A DNA stretch of 29,087 nucleotides from positions 1 through 29,087 of the forward strand of contig CAZMEY010000004.1 of NCBI GenBank assembly GCA_964565435.1, in the 5' to 3' direction. The translations under genes were made by a program, and so were the position numbers. The DNA is from JAQTTT01 sp964565435. GTDB lineage: Archaea > Nanobdellota > Nanobdellia > Tiddalikarchaeales > Tiddalikarchaeaceae. Position 1 is the stretch's first letter. Every line of letters begins with the position of its first letter. The notes under the pieces are model-generated. The model saw only the letters and a list, made by a program, of their open reading frames with translations. It did no database searches and had not been told where the DNA came from. Of this stretch, positions 1 through 7,738 are shown piece after piece.

Positions 1-65
1 AGCTTTTTCATGGCAAGATAATAATTGCTATTGGATTATAAATCTTATCAAACAATTGTATATAC

Positions 66-509
66 TTACTTTTTTAAATGAATTACTATCAAACCTATTA
101 ATCCAATTAAAAAAACAAGAGGACTAACAATAATTGACAACAAAAAAGAAACAACCTCTAAAATCTCCATAAATAAAGCAATAATATAAATTGATTGAGT
201 CAAAATTGCAAAAGCATAAAATATATTATGAAGAATTGCAAACAAGAAAAAGCCAATTTCACCAAACAAAGTCAATAATAAAAACAACTTCAAAATCTTT
301 CCAATATTTAAATTAAAAAGCCTGATTAACAAAATAAAACACAAAATCAAAATGCTTAAAGCAATAAAAGGGAATAGGCTTAAGATTACATTAAAACCAG
401 CAAACACTGAAAATATTAATAACAAATTCAAAAGCGCTGAAATTGAAAAAAGAATAATCCAAGTAGTGCCTAACTTATTGCTCTTAACCACAATAAAATA
501 AACACACAC
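66..509 (-). CDS. Polytopic membrane protein, function unknown
   Basis: A 147-residue, almost wholly hydrophobic protein with about four membrane segments (roughly residues 15-37, 40-64, 70-92 and 95-145). There are few charged residues, and it ends in HLKK. I recognise no family. The open frame begins at a GTG (507-509). A second GTG at 489-491 would give a start in MVKSNKLG and a 141-aa protein; no Shine-Dalgarno sequence separates the two choices. It lies downstream of tRNA-Asp on the same strand, separated by about 100 bases with no obvious gene. The TAA stop is at 66-68, and the first 65 bases of the window show nothing else. It is real as an open frame with membrane character, but the function is unknown. 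Confidence 0.6.
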   Translation of the reverse strand: MCVYFIVVKSNKLGTTWIILFSISALLNLLLIFSVFAGFNVILSLFPFIALSILILCFILLIRLFNLNIGKILKLFLLLTLFGEIGFFLFAILHNIFYAFAILTQSIYIIALFMEILEVVSFLLSIIVSPLVFLIGLIGLIVIHLKK

Positions 510-602
510 TAAAATAAAAAGATAATGTTTTTGGATGAAAAAATAAAATAGTCGCGCTAAAAAACGGGTATGAATCCCATATTAGGGATGATTATAGCCA
601 AC

Positions 603-611
603 AAAAAAAAA
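603..611 (-). terminator. Oligo-T terminator after tRNA-Asp
   Basis: A run of nine A on the plus strand gives T9 on the minus strand, four bases past the tRNA-Asp discriminator. A plain T-tract directly after a stable RNA is a usual archaeal intrinsic terminator. Confidence 0.5.
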
Positions 612-614
612 GGA

Positions 615-687
615 CGCCCTGGCCGGGATTTGAACCCGGGTTATCGGCGTGACAGGCTGATGTCCTAGACCACTAGACTACCAGAGC
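615..687 (-). tRNA. tRNA-Asp (GTC)
   Basis: The minus strand folds as a 73-nt tRNA. The acceptor strands GCTCTGG (681-687) and CCAGGGC (616-622) pair with one G-T wobble, and the discriminator is G at 615. The anticodon loop is CTGTCAC, giving GTC for aspartate. The T arm is CCGGG-TTCAAAT-CCCGG. The anticodon stem TCAGC/GCCGA has one A-C mismatch. No intron is visible. CCA is not encoded (TCC follows), so it would be added after transcription. Confidence 0.95.
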
Positions 688-750
688 GTTATTAATATTA
701 TTAGCTATTAAGGTATTTTTAAAGCTTTTTGCTTTTTATCTTTGAAAGAA

Positions 751-2130
751 TTATTGGCTCTTTTTTTCCCTTTGCATCACTGATATTATTGTTTTTGGCA
801 TTTTGACCCTTTTGCCAGACTTTCCTTCCCTTATTATTTCAACAAATCCGCCTTTAAGGGATAAGTCTCCGAAGAACCCTATCTTTGTTTTTGCATAGTA
901 GCTTAATTCAACGGTTTCTTTTGGCTTCAAGCTCTTGATTGTCCATAATATTGTTTTCTGCCTAGAGGAGGATTTTACTTCGCCTTCAATTGTCCCAAAA
1001 TCATAGATATCGCTGATTATTGGAGGAAGGATATCCCTCACTTTCAATCCTGCGAATTTCTCGTTAGAGACATTAGTGATGCTTAGTATTGTCTTAAAGC
1101 TTAATGAGCTTGTTGATGCCTTGACATTCTTGATTGTTTTAGTGATTTTCAGTTTCTTGATAGCTGATAAGTATACTAATAGCAATAATAGCGCAGCAAT
1201 TAATACTGGAATTGAATAATCAACCTCATAAGAGACTATTATTTCCTCCCCTGATTTAAGCTCTGGGACTTCAAAGATTACTGAAGTGGGAGTTATTGTG
1301 TATGGCACGCTTGCTGATTTTATTAGCAATGCCTCAAACAAACTCATGTTTTTTTCATAAGTGAATGGAGGGTTGGAAAAGCTTTTGCTGTTGGAGAATA
1401 TTATCTCATTTCCTTGCTCTTTCACTTCCAAGTATTTGTATCCCTGGATTATTGATGCTGTACCTTGCGCGCTTCCAACGCTTAAATCATACCATTTCAA
1501 TGAAGCATTTATTTTCAAATGGTCGCTGTCAATTTCTTTTCCTATGTTGACTTTTACTGTATAATTTTTCAGGCCGTCAAGCAGTTCCAGCTCTTCTGAT
1601 TGGTAATAGATTGAGTTGTTGTTTTCATCGTAAAAATTCAGCTGAATCATTGCTGTTTTTGCCTTTTCAAAGTATTTATTGTCAATCAATAAGGTTATAT
1701 TAAAGTCATTTAATGGGTCTATCTCTTCCTGGACAGAGATGCTCTTTAAATTAAGGTAAAAATCCGCCCCCCTTACATCATAGCTTATTTGCTGGGTTGT
1801 CTCTGTCAAGTCGCTGAATTTGATGAAAATGTCTTCATAATACCTTTGGGGCAGCCTACTTTTTGGTATGACTACTTTTACAATTACTGATGTTTGGGAA
1901 TTTGCTGGAAGTATTACATGAGGGAAAGGCTCAACTGCATAGATGCTTTCGGTTAGCATGAATATTGTTGCGCTTTTGTTGAAAGAGTCAGTGTTATTGA
2001 TTAACAGGCTGTAAGCCATTATATCCCCTATTTTTCCCTGATTGACTATTGGGCTTGTCCTAATCTCTGTTGCGCAAAAGACTATTGGCAGTGCCAGAAC
2101 AATCAACAGTGGCAAAAAACGCTTAAGCAT
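751..2130 (-). CDS. Secreted or surface single-pass membrane protein with beta-sandwich repeats
   Basis: A 459-residue protein with an N-terminal Sec signal or anchor (residues 1-20, LLIVLALPIVFCA). An extracellular part of about 285 residues reads like tandem Ig/NEW3-type beta domains with N-glycosylation sequons. One strong membrane helix (about 308-325, VLIAALLLLLVYLSA) follows. The C-terminal 130 residues start Lys-rich and then read like a DUF11-type beta domain (LSITNVSNEKFAGLKVRDILP, then a DFGTIEGEV stretch). This plan of signal peptide, extracellular beta domains, helix and cytoplasmic beta domain is common in archaeal surface proteins. No catalytic motif is visible. The ATG at 2128-2130 directly precedes the signal peptide. 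It is downstream of the TatD gene with a 32-nt gap, so it may be co-transcribed. Confidence 0.75.
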   Translation of the reverse strand: MLKRFLPLLIVLALPIVFCATEIRTSPIVNQGKIGDIMAYSLLINNTDSFNKSATIFMLTESIYAVEPFPHVILPANSQTSVIVKVVIPKSRLPQRYYEDIFIKFSDLTETTQQISYDVRGADFYLNLKSISVQEEIDPLNDFNITLLIDNKYFEKAKTAMIQLNFYDENNNSIYYQSEELELLDGLKNYTVKVNIGKEIDSDHLKINASLKWYDLSVGSAQGTASIIQGYKYLEVKEQGNEIIFSNSKSFSNPPFTYEKNMSLFEALLIKSASVPYTITPTSVIFEVPELKSGEEIIVSYEVDYSIPVLIAALLLLLVYLSAIKKLKITKTIKNVKASTSSLSFKTILSITNVSNEKFAGLKVRDILPPIISDIYDFGTIEGEVKSSSRQKTILWTIKSLKPKETVELSYYAKTKIGFFGDLSLKGGFVEIIREGKSGKRVKMPKTIISVMQREKKSQ

Positions 2131-2162
2131 GGGTTATTCAATGATTTAATTATTTTTAAATT

Positions 2163-2870
2163 CTATGTTTTGGCAAAAACTTTTTTGAAATTATCCTCAA
2201 TGATTGACTTGGCTTTTGGCAGCTCAATGTTTTTTATCTTTGCAATTGTTTCATAGGAGTGAATGACATTTAGGGGAGTGTTTTTGCCCTCTTTCCATAA
2301 ATAAGGGCTGTCAGTTTCGCATAATAGCCTCTCAATTTGGACAATTTTTATTAATTCTTGGAATTGCTCGGAGTATTTTGCGCTTGCAGGTATGGAATAA
2401 TAAATATTTGGGTTTTTTAGGGATTCAAGTGCCAATTTTTTTTTTCCGCCAAAGCAATGGAGTATTGCAGGGGTTTTTATCCCTTCAATAAGTCCAATAA
2501 CCTCTTTTTCCGCATTCCTTGAATGGAGTATTATTGGCTTATTTAATTCTTGGGAGAGGGCGATTATTTTTTTGAAATTGTCAATTTGGGATTGGCTGAA
2601 GCCTTGCTTGAAATCAAGCCCTATTTCGCCTATTGCTATTATTTCTTTGGAATTTTTTTTTATCTGGCTGATTACTCTTTCATCAAAATCATTTGTGGGG
2701 TGCATGCCCATTGCGCAATGAATTAAGGGATTGTTTTTGGATAATTGCAAAACTTTTTCATTGCTTTCATAATCCAGCCCGTTAAGGATTATGGAGAGAT
2801 TTTTTTTGGGCAGCTCATCCATTGATTCGGCTGTTAATCCTTCAATGTGGCAGTGAATGTCATATATCAT
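2163..2870 (-). CDS. TatD-family metal-dependent hydrolase
   Basis: A 235-residue TIM-barrel hydrolase of the TatD family (metal-dependent DNases and related phosphoesterases of the amidohydrolase superfamily). Metal ligands are visible in order: His6 and His8 in DIHCHIEG, Glu82 in GEIGLDF, His116 in ILHSRNA, His138 in ILHCFGG, and Asp187 in CETDSPYL. The length is slightly short for the family (about 250-265), as is usual for archaeal forms. The start ATG lies 45 bases from the start of the divergent SPFH gene, so the two promoters share a short AT-rich intergenic region. TatD proteins act as Mg-dependent 3'-5' exonucleases in bacteria; the substrate here is not determined. Confidence 0.9.
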   Translation of the reverse strand: MIYDIHCHIEGLTAESMDELPKKNLSIILNGLDYESNEKVLQLSKNNPLIHCAMGMHPTNDFDERVISQIKKNSKEIIAIGEIGLDFKQGFSQSQIDNFKKIIALSQELNKPIILHSRNAEKEVIGLIEGIKTPAILHCFGGKKKLALESLKNPNIYYSIPASAKYSEQFQELIKIVQIERLLCETDSPYLWKEGKNTPLNVIHSYETIAKIKNIELPKAKSIIEDNFKKVFAKT

Positions 2871-2915
2871 TTTAATAGCAAAGTATAAAACTACTAATTT
2901 ATTATTTTATTGATT

Positions 2916-3791
2916 ATGAGCACAGACATATTTGTCGCATTATTCGTCATTGCTGGCTTTGCTTTGCTGTTTTATTACCAAACTTGGACTGTTTATGTAT
3001 TCTGCGCAATAATACTGTTTGCAATATTTTACATCTTTTTCATAAAAAAATATGATGAGTTTGAAAGGGGAATAATCTTTAGAATGGGAAAATTTAGCAG
3101 GGTTGCAGGCCCTGGCTGGAGCGTTGTAGCGCCTTTTTTTGAAAAAGAATATTCTAGGATTGATGCAAGAACCAAAATGATTGACATGAGCGTTGGAGAG
3201 GCTTATACTTTGGATGATTTAAGGCTTGACATTCACGGGCTTTTTTATTACAGGATTATTGACCCTGAAAAGGCGATTTTGAAGATTGAAAACTACACTA
3301 AAGGCGTGCAGAATCTCATAATTAGCCAGGTTAGGAATGTCATTGGCAGGATGAATATGAGGGAGATTTTTTCAAACCTTTCAAGGCTTAATGACTTATT
3401 GGCTGAATCAATAAAAAATGATGTTTTAAGATGGGGAATAGATGTTAGCATGGTGCAGCTAAAAGAGGTTATTCCTCCAATGGAGATTGCCGAGGCTATG
3501 GAGAAAAAAGAGATTGCTGCCAATGATTTGCAGGCTACAAGGTTTAGCGCTGAAGCCAAAAAGGTTGTCATGAAGGCTTTGGGCGAAGGGGCAAAGCATT
3601 TGGATGACCGGGCAATGATGTATTTATACATTGAAGCTTTGAAAACAATGGGCGAAGGAGAAGGAAGCAAGATACTGTTCCCTGCAGAGTTCATGAATAT
3701 ATTGGGAAATGTGGGGGCATCTTTAAGCAAGGGAGCGCTTAAAGGAGAGGATATTCCTGCATTGATTGCGCAAGTCAAAAATTCATTGTGA
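2916..3791 (+). CDS. SPFH/Band 7 (stomatin-like) membrane protein
   Basis: About 291 residues. Two hydrophobic segments (about 5-20 and 27-44) precede a SPFH/Band 7 domain with the usual markers: YDEFERGIIFRMGKFSRVAGPG, the RIDARTKMIDM strand, VISQVRNVIG, and the region running into QLKEVIPPMEIAEAMEKK. A Glu/Ala/Lys-rich helical tail follows. Family members form ring or cage oligomers on the membrane and often control membrane proteases. No NfeD or FtsH-type partner is next to it, though two protease-like membrane folds lie within 6 kb. I chose ATG 2916; the in-frame TTG six bases upstream is less likely. Confidence 0.9.
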   Translation: MSTDIFVALFVIAGFALLFYYQTWTVYVFCAIILFAIFYIFFIKKYDEFERGIIFRMGKFSRVAGPGWSVVAPFFEKEYSRIDARTKMIDMSVGEAYTLDDLRLDIHGLFYYRIIDPEKAILKIENYTKGVQNLIISQVRNVIGRMNMREIFSNLSRLNDLLAESIKNDVLRWGIDVSMVQLKEVIPPMEIAEAMEKKEIAANDLQATRFSAEAKKVVMKALGEGAKHLDDRAMMYLYIEALKTMGEGEGSKILFPAEFMNILGNVGASLSKGALKGEDIPALIAQVKNSL

Positions 3792-3793
3792 TT

Positions 3794-4456
3794 TTAATGG
3801 TTTTCCTGTATTTTTTTTAATAAACCTGCTATTGCCCTTGCCTCTTTTTTTCTTATCATTGAGCGGTTGATAATGTTGACAAAGACTTCGCGAAAGCTGT
3901 CATAGTTCTTAATGCCTTTTTTTAGGCTGTCCAATCTTAAAAATACTGCATTCTTCTCCCTCTTGTTCGCCAATTTTTGCGCAAAATCTTCTTTGCAAAA
4001 CAGTTCATATAATATTATTGCAAGGGAGTGGCTAATGTTTAATGCCTTGTAATCCTTGTGAGTGGGTATATGGAGCAGGATGTCGCATTGCTTTATCTCT
4101 TCATTGAATAATCCCTTGTCTTCTCGTCCCAAGACTATGCAATAATGAAGATTGCTGTCAATGCTTTTAGCCAATTCCTTTGGGGTTAAATATAATCTAT
4201 GGATATTGCTTGAGCTTGCCAATTTTGCGCTTGTTGCTATTAAGTAATCGGCATTTATTTGCTTTAGATTATCTATCATTTTCGCATTTTCCAGTATTTT
4301 TATTGAACGCATGGCCCTTGCCCTGCTTTCATCAGTCATTATTTCGCAATCAGGATTGATTAAATATAGATTTTTTAATCCAAAATTAGCCATCACTCTT
4401 GAGATTGCTCCCAAGTTTCCGCTGGTTTTTGCGCCAATGATTGCAACGCTTAGCAT
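3794..4456 (-). CDS. trmJ: SpoU/TrmH-superfamily RNA 2'-O-methyltransferase, TrmJ-like
   Basis: A 220-residue SPOUT methyltransferase. Motif 1 is SGNLGAISRVMANFG (residues 12-26, with Asn14 and Arg20). Motif 2 is IVLGREDKGL (107-116). Motif 3, the S-adenosylmethionine-binding knot, is at about 130-151 (IPTHKDYKALNISHSLAI). The LYLINPDCEI and RARAM elements are those of TrmJ, which methylates the ribose of tRNA residue 32 (C32 in archaea). A short basic helical C-terminus could bind RNA. It ends two bases after the SPFH gene, facing it. The superfamily is certain. Assignment to TrmJ rather than another SpoU member rests on pattern similarity alone. Confidence 0.88.
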   Translation of the reverse strand: MLSVAIIGAKTSGNLGAISRVMANFGLKNLYLINPDCEIMTDESRARAMRSIKILENAKMIDNLKQINADYLIATSAKLASSSNIHRLYLTPKELAKSIDSNLHYCIVLGREDKGLFNEEIKQCDILLHIPTHKDYKALNISHSLAIILYELFCKEDFAQKLANKREKNAVFLRLDSLKKGIKNYDSFREVFVNIINRSMIRKKEARAIAGLLKKIQENH

Positions 4457-4553
4457 AAATATAGGTGTGTGTTGGCGCTTAACTTAAAGGTATTTATTTT
4501 CAATATAGCAAATAATTCAATTATTTAAATACTCCCCTCCTTTATTTATAGCT

Positions 4554-5210
4554 ATGAACTTTGAAAAGAATGAATTAAGGGATTTAATTCTCTCCATTCT
4601 GGGATTGGCAATAATTTCAAGCATCTTTGATTTAAAGAATGCAGTTGTTTATCTTATTGCTTATATCATCTCTTGGGGCATTAGGGTTTTTGTGCAGAAA
4701 TGGCAGGCAAGAAAGGATGATTTAGATGCGGTGTATTCATTCAAATATAATTTTTTCATTGTCAGCCTTGTTGTTTCAATTATTTCAAGGGGCCAGCTTT
4801 TTTTTCCAATACTTGGAGCTATCACTGCTTCCCAAAAATCCATTAAAAGGATTGGAAAGCAGTATTCCAATATAATGCTTAGCGAAAAGGGAAAGATTTC
4901 GCTTGCTGGAATATTGTCAAACACAATATTAATTATTTTGTCATGGATATTGCTAGGCACTGGCTCCCAATTTTTTGGGTTAATGATAAAAATAAATTCG
5001 TTTATGCTTATTTTTTCACTATTGCCAATTGCTCATCTTGAAGGGAGCAATATCCTGTGGTGGAACAGGTTTTTATGGATTGGCTCTTTTGTATGCTCTT
5101 TTATCTTGGCAATCATGGCTATCTATCAAGTGAATATTTGGATTACTATTATTCTTATAGCTGCCTTGTTTGGAATCATTTTTATCTACTGGGAAAAAGT
5201 GTTTGATTAA
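4554..5210 (+). CDS. Site-2-protease-like (M50 fold) membrane protein with lost zinc site
   Basis: A 218-residue membrane protein with five or six helices. The core follows archaeal M50 site-2 proteases: GKISLAGILSNTILIIL (about 113-129) matches the usual GKIALAGPLTN segment, and INSFMLIFSLLPIAHLEGSN (about 146-165) matches the N...FNLLPIPPLDG segment, followed by the family's WNRFLW. The zinc-binding HExxH expected near residues 40-50 reads SWGIRVFVQK, with no His or Glu, and the third ligand Asp of LDG is Glu163. The fold is therefore kept, but the protein should not be an active protease. It may serve as a membrane scaffold or substrate-binding pseudoprotease. The start ATG is at 4554, with a TATA-like stretch 20-35 bases upstream. 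Confidence 0.75.
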   Translation: MNFEKNELRDLILSILGLAIISSIFDLKNAVVYLIAYIISWGIRVFVQKWQARKDDLDAVYSFKYNFFIVSLVVSIISRGQLFFPILGAITASQKSIKRIGKQYSNIMLSEKGKISLAGILSNTILIILSWILLGTGSQFFGLMIKINSFMLIFSLLPIAHLEGSNILWWNRFLWIGSFVCSFILAIMAIYQVNIWITIILIAALFGIIFIYWEKVFD

Positions 5211-5273
5211 GGAATGGAAAACATTTTAAAATGATGGCATTATTAAAATATCCTATATAGGTGATTGATTAAA

Positions 5274-5540
5274 ATGGCTCAAAAAATGGATGAAAAGGTT
5301 CCAACTAAATCATTGATGAATAAGACAGTTGTTTCCAGAAGTGGTAAAACCTTTGGAAAAACCAGCGATTTGGTTTTTGACACTGGCAGCGGAGAATTAA
5401 TCTCATTTGTGATAAAAGAGCCAACATCTTATGCCAATAATTTTGATTTGGAGAAGACTAAGGATGGAGAGGTTAGGATTCCATTCAACGCAGTCGTAGC
5501 AATCGGAGATTATGTTTTGATTGCAGAAGAAGACCTCTAA
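5274..5540 (+). CDS. PRC-barrel domain protein
   Basis: An 88-residue protein made almost wholly of a PRC-barrel domain: SLMNKTVVSRSGKTFGKTSD, LVFDTGSGELISFVI and VRIPFNAVVAIGDYVLI are the usual strands. Archaeal stand-alone PRC-barrel proteins of this size are frequent; roles in RNA processing or cell division (CdpB-type) are known for some relatives. I chose ATG 5274 because TAGGTGAT (5258-5265) gives a Shine-Dalgarno match about nine bases upstream; an in-frame TTG at 5265 would lie inside it. It has its own promoter region and is followed by a convergent small gene. Confidence 0.9.
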   Translation: MAQKMDEKVPTKSLMNKTVVSRSGKTFGKTSDLVFDTGSGELISFVIKEPTSYANNFDLEKTKDGEVRIPFNAVVAIGDYVLIAEEDL

Positions 5541-5569
5541 ATCAATTTTTTTTTAAATAATTTTTAGGA

Positions 5570-5701
5570 TTATAGTTTCTTTTTTCTTGAATTTATCTTT
5601 GATAATAGGAATAATGGAGAGATTATTGCGAAAAAAACAGCTGCTATCCAGTATTTTTTGGGAGTTTTTTTGGTTTCTTTTTTTTTAAAGAGCAAGCACA
5701 T
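5570..5701 (-). CDS. Small single-pass membrane protein (43 aa), putative
   Basis: A 43-codon open frame from ATG (5699-5701) to TAA (5570-5572). It begins MCLLFKKKETKKTPKK, has one clear helix YWIAAVFFAIISPLFLL (about 17-33), and ends in a basic SRKKKL. An in-frame TAA lies three codons upstream, so the start is fixed. Positive charge on both sides of a single hydrophobic helix is what a real microprotein would show, and the frame fills most of an otherwise empty 238-base interval. It is convergent with the PRC-barrel gene and divergent from porG. It is short, so coincidence is possible. Confidence 0.45.
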   Translation of the reverse strand: MCLLFKKKETKKTPKKYWIAAVFFAIISPLFLLSKINSRKKKL

Positions 5702-5778
5702 AGGTTTTTATTAAAAACCAATTCTTTAAAAAATTTTCATAAAAAGGTTTAAAACATTTTAAGCAATCATAATTTTTA

Positions 5779-6330
5779 ATGAAAAGCTTTATTTTTATTG
5801 CAAGGGCTGGCCAGGGAGCCAAGAGCGCTGCCAATATATTGGCTAAAGCTGCTGCTAGCCAGGGACTGATAATCCAGGAATTCCCTGAATACGGGCCTGA
5901 AAGGATGGGCGCTCCTGTCAAGTCTTATGTGAAGATTGACAATAAACCTATACGGGATTTTAGCCCTATTAAAAGCCCTGATTATGCAATATTAATTGAT
6001 AAAACCTTGATTAATCTGGCATTATCTCTTGATTTGAAAGATGCCACTCTTATAATTAATGATGTTTGCGATGCAAAAAAGTATTATGACAAATACAAGA
6101 TAAAAAACAAGGTGGCTGTTGTTGATGCCTCAAAAATCGCTTTTGATTCTTTTGGGCTGGATAAGCCAAGCATTCCAATGATTGGCTCGTTATTGAAAAT
6201 TGATGAATTGGTTAAAATGGATTCAGTGAATGATATTGTTAAAGAGTTTTTTGAAAAGTCTGGCAAAGCAAAGGTTGTTGATTCAAATATTGTTGCGTTA
6301 AAAAAATGCTTTGAAGAGGTTAAATTATGA
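5779..6330 (+). CDS. porG: Pyruvate:ferredoxin oxidoreductase, gamma subunit
   Basis: 183 residues, the usual length for PorG. The N-terminus FIFIARAGQGAKSAANILA is the family's G-x-G-GQG-type loop, and EFPEYGPERMGAPVKSYVKI (about 34-53) is a strong signature of the gamma subunit of pyruvate/2-oxoacid:ferredoxin oxidoreductases. It forms a complex with the three following gene products, which oxidise pyruvate with CoA to acetyl-CoA and CO2 and reduce ferredoxin in the cytoplasm. It is the first gene of porGDAB; its TGA overlaps the porD ATG (ATGA at 6327-6330). A TATA-like GGTTTAAAAC lies about 30 bases before the start. Confidence 0.93.
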   Translation: MKSFIFIARAGQGAKSAANILAKAAASQGLIIQEFPEYGPERMGAPVKSYVKIDNKPIRDFSPIKSPDYAILIDKTLINLALSLDLKDATLIINDVCDAKKYYDKYKIKNKVAVVDASKIAFDSFGLDKPSIPMIGSLLKIDELVKMDSVNDIVKEFFEKSGKAKVVDSNIVALKKCFEEVKL

Positions 6331-6617
6331 AAAAGATTAGCAGCGAAGAGATGCCTATTGGTGGCGTGATTGATAAAAAGGGCTCAAGCAAAGAGTATAA
6401 AACTGGCGATTGGAAGAGCTTTAAGCCAGTAAAGGATGATAAAAAGTGCACTAATTGCTTATTGTGCGTTTTATATTGCCCTGAGGCATGCATTAAAGTC
6501 AAGGATGGAAAGGTTGGCCACCCTGATTTGAATTACTGCAAAGGCTGCGGCATATGTGCTAGCCAGTGCCCTATGAAAGCTATTGAGATGAAAAAATTGG
6601 AGGATTGCGATTTATGA
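6327..6617 (+). CDS. porD: Pyruvate:ferredoxin oxidoreductase, delta subunit (2x[4Fe-4S] ferredoxin)
   Basis: 96 residues. After a 40-residue lead that packs on the complex (KTGDWKSFKPV is typical of PorD), two ferredoxin motifs follow: Cys41-x2-Cys44-x2-Cys47-x3-Cys51-Pro and Cys71-x2-Cys74-x2-Cys77-x3-Cys81-Pro. These bind two [4Fe-4S] clusters that carry electrons from the thiamine-diphosphate centre to external ferredoxin. It overlaps porG and porA by 4 nt on each side (ATGA both times), indicating translational coupling. Confidence 0.95.
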   Translation: MKKISSEEMPIGGVIDKKGSSKEYKTGDWKSFKPVKDDKKCTNCLLCVLYCPEACIKVKDGKVGHPDLNYCKGCGICASQCPMKAIEMKKLEDCDL

Positions 6618-7738
6618 AATTATTAACTGGAGCTGAAGCAGTTGGGTATGCAATGATGCAGATTAATCCTGATGTTGTCAGCGCTTTTCCCATAACACCC
6701 CAGACTGACATTATGAAAGAATATGCAAGGTATGTCAAGGAGGGCAAAGTCTCAAGCGAGTTTATATTAGTTGAGAGCGAGCATAGCGCTTTGAGTGTTC
6801 TTGTAGGGGCAAGCAGTGCAGGCGCAAGGGCTATGACTGCAACAAGCAGTGCTGGATTGGCTTATATGTTTGAAATAGTGGGAATTGCGAGCGGCCAGAG
6901 GCTGCCAATAGTCATGAATGTTGTTAACAGGGCTTTGAGCGGCCCTATAAATATTCATTGTGATCATTCGGATAGCATGGCTTGCAGGGATAGTGGATGG
7001 ATTCAGCTGTATTCTGAGAATGCGCAAGAGGCTTATGATCAAACAATTATTGGGATTAGATTGGCTGAAAAGATGGATATTCCTGCAATGATTATGCAGG
7101 ATGGGTTTATTTGCAGCCATTGCCTGCAAAATCTTGATGTTTTGAAGGATTCGGATGTTAAAAAATTCATTGGGGATTTTAATCCTAAATATTCAGTGCT
7201 TGATTTCAGCTCATGCCCTACAATGGGGCCTTTGCAATTGACTGATTCTTATTTTGAAACCAAGAAACAGCTAAGCTTGGCAATGGATGAGGTGCAGAAG
7301 AATTATTCCCTTATTGCCAAAGATTATTATGGATTGTCCGGCAGGAAATATTCTGAGATTGAGGAATACAAGTCAAAGGATGCTGATTTTATCATTGTTG
7401 CGCTTAATAGTGTTTGCGGGCTGATAAAGGATTGCGTTGATGAATTGAGGGATAAAAAAATTAAGGCGGGATTATTGAAAATCAGGATGTTTCGCCCATT
7501 CCCTTATGATGCTGTGAAAAAAGCGCTTGGCTCTGCTAAAAGGGTTGTTGTGCTTGACAGGTCCGAGAGTTTTGGAGCAAATGCGCCATTATGCTCGGAG
7601 ATTAAGAACTGCATAAAAGATGCTGATAGTGTGATTTACGGGCTTGGCGGCAGGGAGATATTAAAAGAGAATATAATGGAGATTTTTGAATTAATGGTTA
7701 ATGATAAAAAAGTTGGGAGGTTTGCAAATTCAAGATGA
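6614..7738 (+). CDS. porA: Pyruvate:ferredoxin oxidoreductase, alpha subunit
   Basis: 374 residues from ATG 6614; the TTG nine bases upstream lies inside porD and is not needed. Alpha-subunit signatures are AFPITPQTDIMKEYARYV, the ESEHSALSVLVGASSAGARA stretch, MTATSSAGLAYMFEI, and the HCDHSDSMACRDSGWIQLYS block that helps form the pyruvate site. The C-terminal third (IIVALNSVCGLIKDCVDELR and KAGLLKIRMFRPFP) is the transketolase C-terminal-like domain II. DHSDSMACRDSGWIQL is the form seen in pyruvate rather than 2-oxoglutarate enzymes, supporting POR over KOR. Overlaps of 4 nt join it to porD and porB. Confidence 0.95.
   Translation: MKLLTGAEAVGYAMMQINPDVVSAFPITPQTDIMKEYARYVKEGKVSSEFILVESEHSALSVLVGASSAGARAMTATSSAGLAYMFEIVGIASGQRLPIVMNVVNRALSGPINIHCDHSDSMACRDSGWIQLYSENAQEAYDQTIIGIRLAEKMDIPAMIMQDGFICSHCLQNLDVLKDSDVKKFIGDFNPKYSVLDFSSCPTMGPLQLTDSYFETKKQLSLAMDEVQKNYSLIAKDYYGLSGRKYSEIEEYKSKDADFIIVALNSVCGLIKDCVDELRDKKIKAGLLKIRMFRPFPYDAVKKALGSAKRVVVLDRSESFGANAPLCSEIKNCIKDADSVIYGLGGREILKENIMEIFELMVNDKKVGRFANSR

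Noticed and set aside
574..589. Short hairpin (ATCCC/GGGAT) between tRNA-Asp and the first gene, considered as a C/D RNA or riboswitch
   Set aside because: The stem is only five base pairs and no D or D' box (CTGA) or guide structure could be found.
6767..7129. Long antisense frames opposite porA, porB and SPFH
   Set aside because: They mirror strongly conserved enzymes, have no promoter or family pattern, and arise from the codon bias of the sense strand.
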